64,000 bases of DNA from JAVBMU01 sp031551755 (lineage in GTDB: Bacteria; Actinomycetota; Actinomycetes; Actinomycetales; Cellulomonadaceae), in contig JAVBNE010000007.1 in assembly GCA_031551755.1 (NCBI GenBank), forward strand, positions 24,696-88,695. The letters are read 5' to 3'. The notes beneath the pieces are model-generated. The model worked only from the letters and a program-made list of their open reading frames with translations, ran no database searches and was not told where the DNA came from. A program made the translations under genes and the position numbers. Positions 62,680 to 64,000 of this stretch are shown here, one piece after another. The stretch's first letter is position 1. Each line of letters opens with the position of its first letter.

Positions 62680-62972
62680 ACGGCACCAGCACCGACTTCG
62701 CAGGCTCCTGGGCCGTGTTCTGGGGGGCAGTCTCCGGGAGCATGGGCAATCTTCCCGTCCTCCTGGGCGTGATCGGCATGCTCATGGTGGTCGGCGCGAT
62801 CTTCGGGTGGATCTTCCAGCGCCGCAAGGGAGGCGGTGGCACCGGCAAGTTCATCTTGACGCTGGTCATCGGCGCGATCATCGCCGGACCGCAGGTCATC
62901 ATTCCCGCGATCTTGAAGGTGATCGACCTGGCCTCGGCGGCGCTCGTGTCGCTGATCAACCTAGCGGGCTGA
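62676..62972 (+). CDS. Small membrane protein, possible VirB2/TrbC-like subunit
   Basis: A 98-residue protein with two or three hydrophobic segments (VLLGVIGMLMVVGAIFGWIF; FILTLVIGAIIAGPQVIIPAI) joined by a basic glycine loop RRKGGGGTGK. Size and two-helix hairpin resemble pilin-like or channel subunits that open type IV secretion operons in conjugative elements. It overlaps the previous stop by four bases. Confidence 0.6.
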   Translation: MNGTSTDFAGSWAVFWGAVSGSMGNLPVLLGVIGMLMVVGAIFGWIFQRRKGGGGTGKFILTLVIGAIIAGPQVIIPAILKVIDLASAALVSLINLAG

Positions 62973-62974
62973 CC

Positions 62975-63400
62975 ATGCAGGTCCACGACCTGACGTCCCT
63001 CACCGGCCGGCGCGTGGCCGACAAACGCACCGTGACCGTGCGCACGTTCGACGTCAACCGGCGCCTGTTCGTAGTCACGCTCTGCTCCCTGCCGGTCGCG
63101 ATCGGCACCGCAGCGCTGCTGTGGCCACTGCTGCGCGAGTACTCGGTGCTCGCCGGCATGGGTGTCCTTGCCTGCGGCGTCTACCTGTTCACGACCCGGA
63201 CCAAAGACGGGTACCGGCGCGCACACGTGCGGTTCGCGGCCCGCAACGCCCGCGGCGGCACGTTCACCGGCGGCAGCTTCTACATCGGCCACGTACCCGT
63301 TGACCCGCTGCGCAGCGAACTGGGCCTTGTCATGGCCAACACCGTCCCCAATCCGTTCCTTCAGACCGGCACCGAACCAGTCGATGCCCTTTTCGATTGA
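62975..63400 (+). CDS. Membrane protein, PrgI/TcpE-like
   Basis: A 141-residue protein: soluble N-terminus (about 27 residues, TSLTGRRVADKRTVTVRTFD), two adjacent transmembrane helices (about 30-70), and a basic C-terminal domain. PrgI- and TcpE-type components of Gram-positive conjugation machines have this form and usually precede the VirB4-type ATPase. It begins two bases after the preceding gene. Confidence 0.55.
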   Translation: MQVHDLTSLTGRRVADKRTVTVRTFDVNRRLFVVTLCSLPVAIGTAALLWPLLREYSVLAGMGVLACGVYLFTTRTKDGYRRAHVRFAARNARGGTFTGGSFYIGHVPVDPLRSELGLVMANTVPNPFLQTGTEPVDALFD

Positions 63401-63411
63401 GGAGCCCGCTC

Positions 63412-63798
63412 GTGCACCTTGACTCGGCTTTCGTCCTCTCCTGGGGGGTCCACGTCCGGCGGCGGATACTGCTCATTGCGATCCTGACGGCCGTGTTCGT
63501 CTGCATGTCGGTGACCGCGTACGCCGTCGGGTTTGCCGCTGAGGCCAGCCAGCAGTGCGCAGCCGCCGGTGGGACCGGTTGCCAAAGCGCGAACCCGATC
63601 GTCTACGTGGCCTCAGAACGGTGGGTTACCGCATCAGCGAACCTGGTTTCGCGCTGGTCGGCTGAGCCGTGGTCGATGATCGACTCGAAGATCATCTACT
63701 ACACGACCTACGGGTTCCTCGTCGTCGGAGGGGCCGTGTGGGGTATCACGGCGTCGCTGACCCGGTTCGTCGGGTCGCTCCAGGGGCGAAGTAAATGA
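63412..63798 (+). CDS. Membrane protein of the transfer operon
   Basis: A 128-residue protein with an N-terminal helix (ILLIAILTAVFVCMSVTAYAV), an outer loop with two cysteines (QCAAAGGTGCQS) and a second helix near residues 100-118. GTG 63412 has AGGAG about eight bases upstream. It continues the transfer operon and is followed directly by the IS30-type transposase, so the operon may be interrupted there. Confidence 0.55.
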   Translation: MHLDSAFVLSWGVHVRRRILLIAILTAVFVCMSVTAYAVGFAAEASQQCAAAGGTGCQSANPIVYVASERWVTASANLVSRWSAEPWSMIDSKIIYYTTYGFLVVGGAVWGITASLTRFVGSLQGRSK

Positions 63799-63845
63799 GT
63801 CAGTGCGTCAACGGCGTGTAGGGTCTGCCGGTCTGGAGGTGGCGC

Positions 63846-64000
63846 GTGGCGCGTGGTCGGGAGTTGTTGGATCCTGAGCGTGAGGAGATCTCGCGTGGGA
63901 TCGCTGAGGGGTTGTCGGGTCGGGTGATCGCGGCGCGGCTGGGCCGTCATCCGTCGGTGGTGAACCGGGAGGTCGCCCGCAACGGGGGGCGGGAGAAGTA
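63846..64000 (+). mobile_element. IS30-family transposase, N-terminal part (runs off window)
   Basis: From the GTG at 63846, with GGAGG six bases upstream, 51 codons are visible: RGRELLDPEREEISRGIAEG and LSGRVIAARLGRHPSVVNRE. This is the N-terminal helix-turn-helix of IS30-type transposases. The DDE catalytic domain lies beyond the window. The left inverted repeat should lie in 63799-63845 but cannot be set without the other end. Confidence 0.8.

Larger units (their letters stand above)
44895..64000. mobile_element. Integrative conjugative element, left part
   Basis: Everything from the tRNA-Leu 3' end to the window edge behaves as one accessory block: excisionase and tyrosine integrase at the tRNA, many genes without core homologues, an extra DnaE and SSB, a conjugation-type cell-wall hydrolase, a TcpC-like protein, and small membrane proteins resembling the start of a type IV secretion operon. 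The 58.4-60.9 kb stretch is visibly richer in A/T than its surroundings. Relaxase, coupling protein and right end would lie beyond 64 kb. Confidence 0.75.

Noticed and set aside
62606..63292. 228-codon leftward frame in the transfer region
   Set aside because: Antisense to three tightly coupled rightward genes with overlapping starts and stops.

Overview
The window is high-GC DNA from an actinobacterium (class Actinomycetia; I cannot place the order). The signs are the RNA polymerase-binding protein RbpA, OpcA next to glucose-6-phosphate dehydrogenase, a WhiA-YvcK-RapZ-UvrC block, an ANTAR response regulator of the PdtaR type, and a Soj/ParA-ScpA-ScpB-RluB-(AroH)-Cmk string. Two parts differ in character: about 44.8 kb of core chromosome, then an integrated mobile element that runs off the right edge.

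Core, left part (1-25 kb). On the minus strand ctaB, xerD, parA, scpA, scpB, rluB, aroH and cmk form a tightly packed, often overlapping series covering heme A synthesis, chromosome dimer resolution, condensin accessory proteins, pseudouridylation, chorismate mutase and CMP kinase. Diverging from it, tkt-zwf-opcA-pgl encodes pentose phosphate enzymes; the transaldolase and glucose-6-phosphate isomerase genes often found between tkt and zwf are absent. Facing it is the block uvrC-rapZ-yvcK-whiA-gap-pgk-tpiA-secG-rbpA (transcription leftward), which holds lower glycolysis and the SecG translocon subunit. Hairpins lie between gap, pgk and tpiA.

Core, right part (21-44.8 kb). All three UvrABC excision-repair genes lie within about 12 kb (uvrC, uvrA, uvrB). 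Two tandem TerC-family membrane protein genes follow a convincing yybP-ykoY (manganese) riboswitch whose switching helix can mask the ribosome-binding site. The usual rpsA-coaE-uvrB neighbourhood is split by an opposite-strand insert carrying an ABC exporter, guanine deaminase and an MFS transporter. Then come rpsA with a clear promoter, an ATP-type phosphofructokinase, a methyltransferase, polA, a thioesterase, an acetyltransferase and pdtaR.

Mobile element (about 44.87 kb to beyond 64 kb). It starts at the 3' end of a tRNA-Leu(CAA) gene that has an unusual short variable arm. Just inside are an inverted repeat, two tandem 12-base repeats, an excisionase and a tyrosine integrase. The cargo includes a single-strand binding protein and a complete DNA polymerase III alpha subunit (DnaE) interrupted by a 468-residue intein at its catalytic loop; a PD-(D/E)XK-like nuclease; a TcpC-like conjugation protein; a membrane-anchored transglycosylase/VanY-type cell-wall hydrolase; a secreted NucA/NucB-type DNase translationally coupled to a possible immunity gene; two consecutive genes sharing an identical 47-base segment and N-terminal peptide tag; and small membrane proteins that look like the start of a type IV secretion operon, followed by an IS30-family transposase cut by the window edge. 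I read the whole as an integrative conjugative element that brings its own replicative polymerase, SSB and cell-wall/DNA-degrading enzymes. The right attachment site, relaxase and VirB4/VirD4 ATPases are not in the window.
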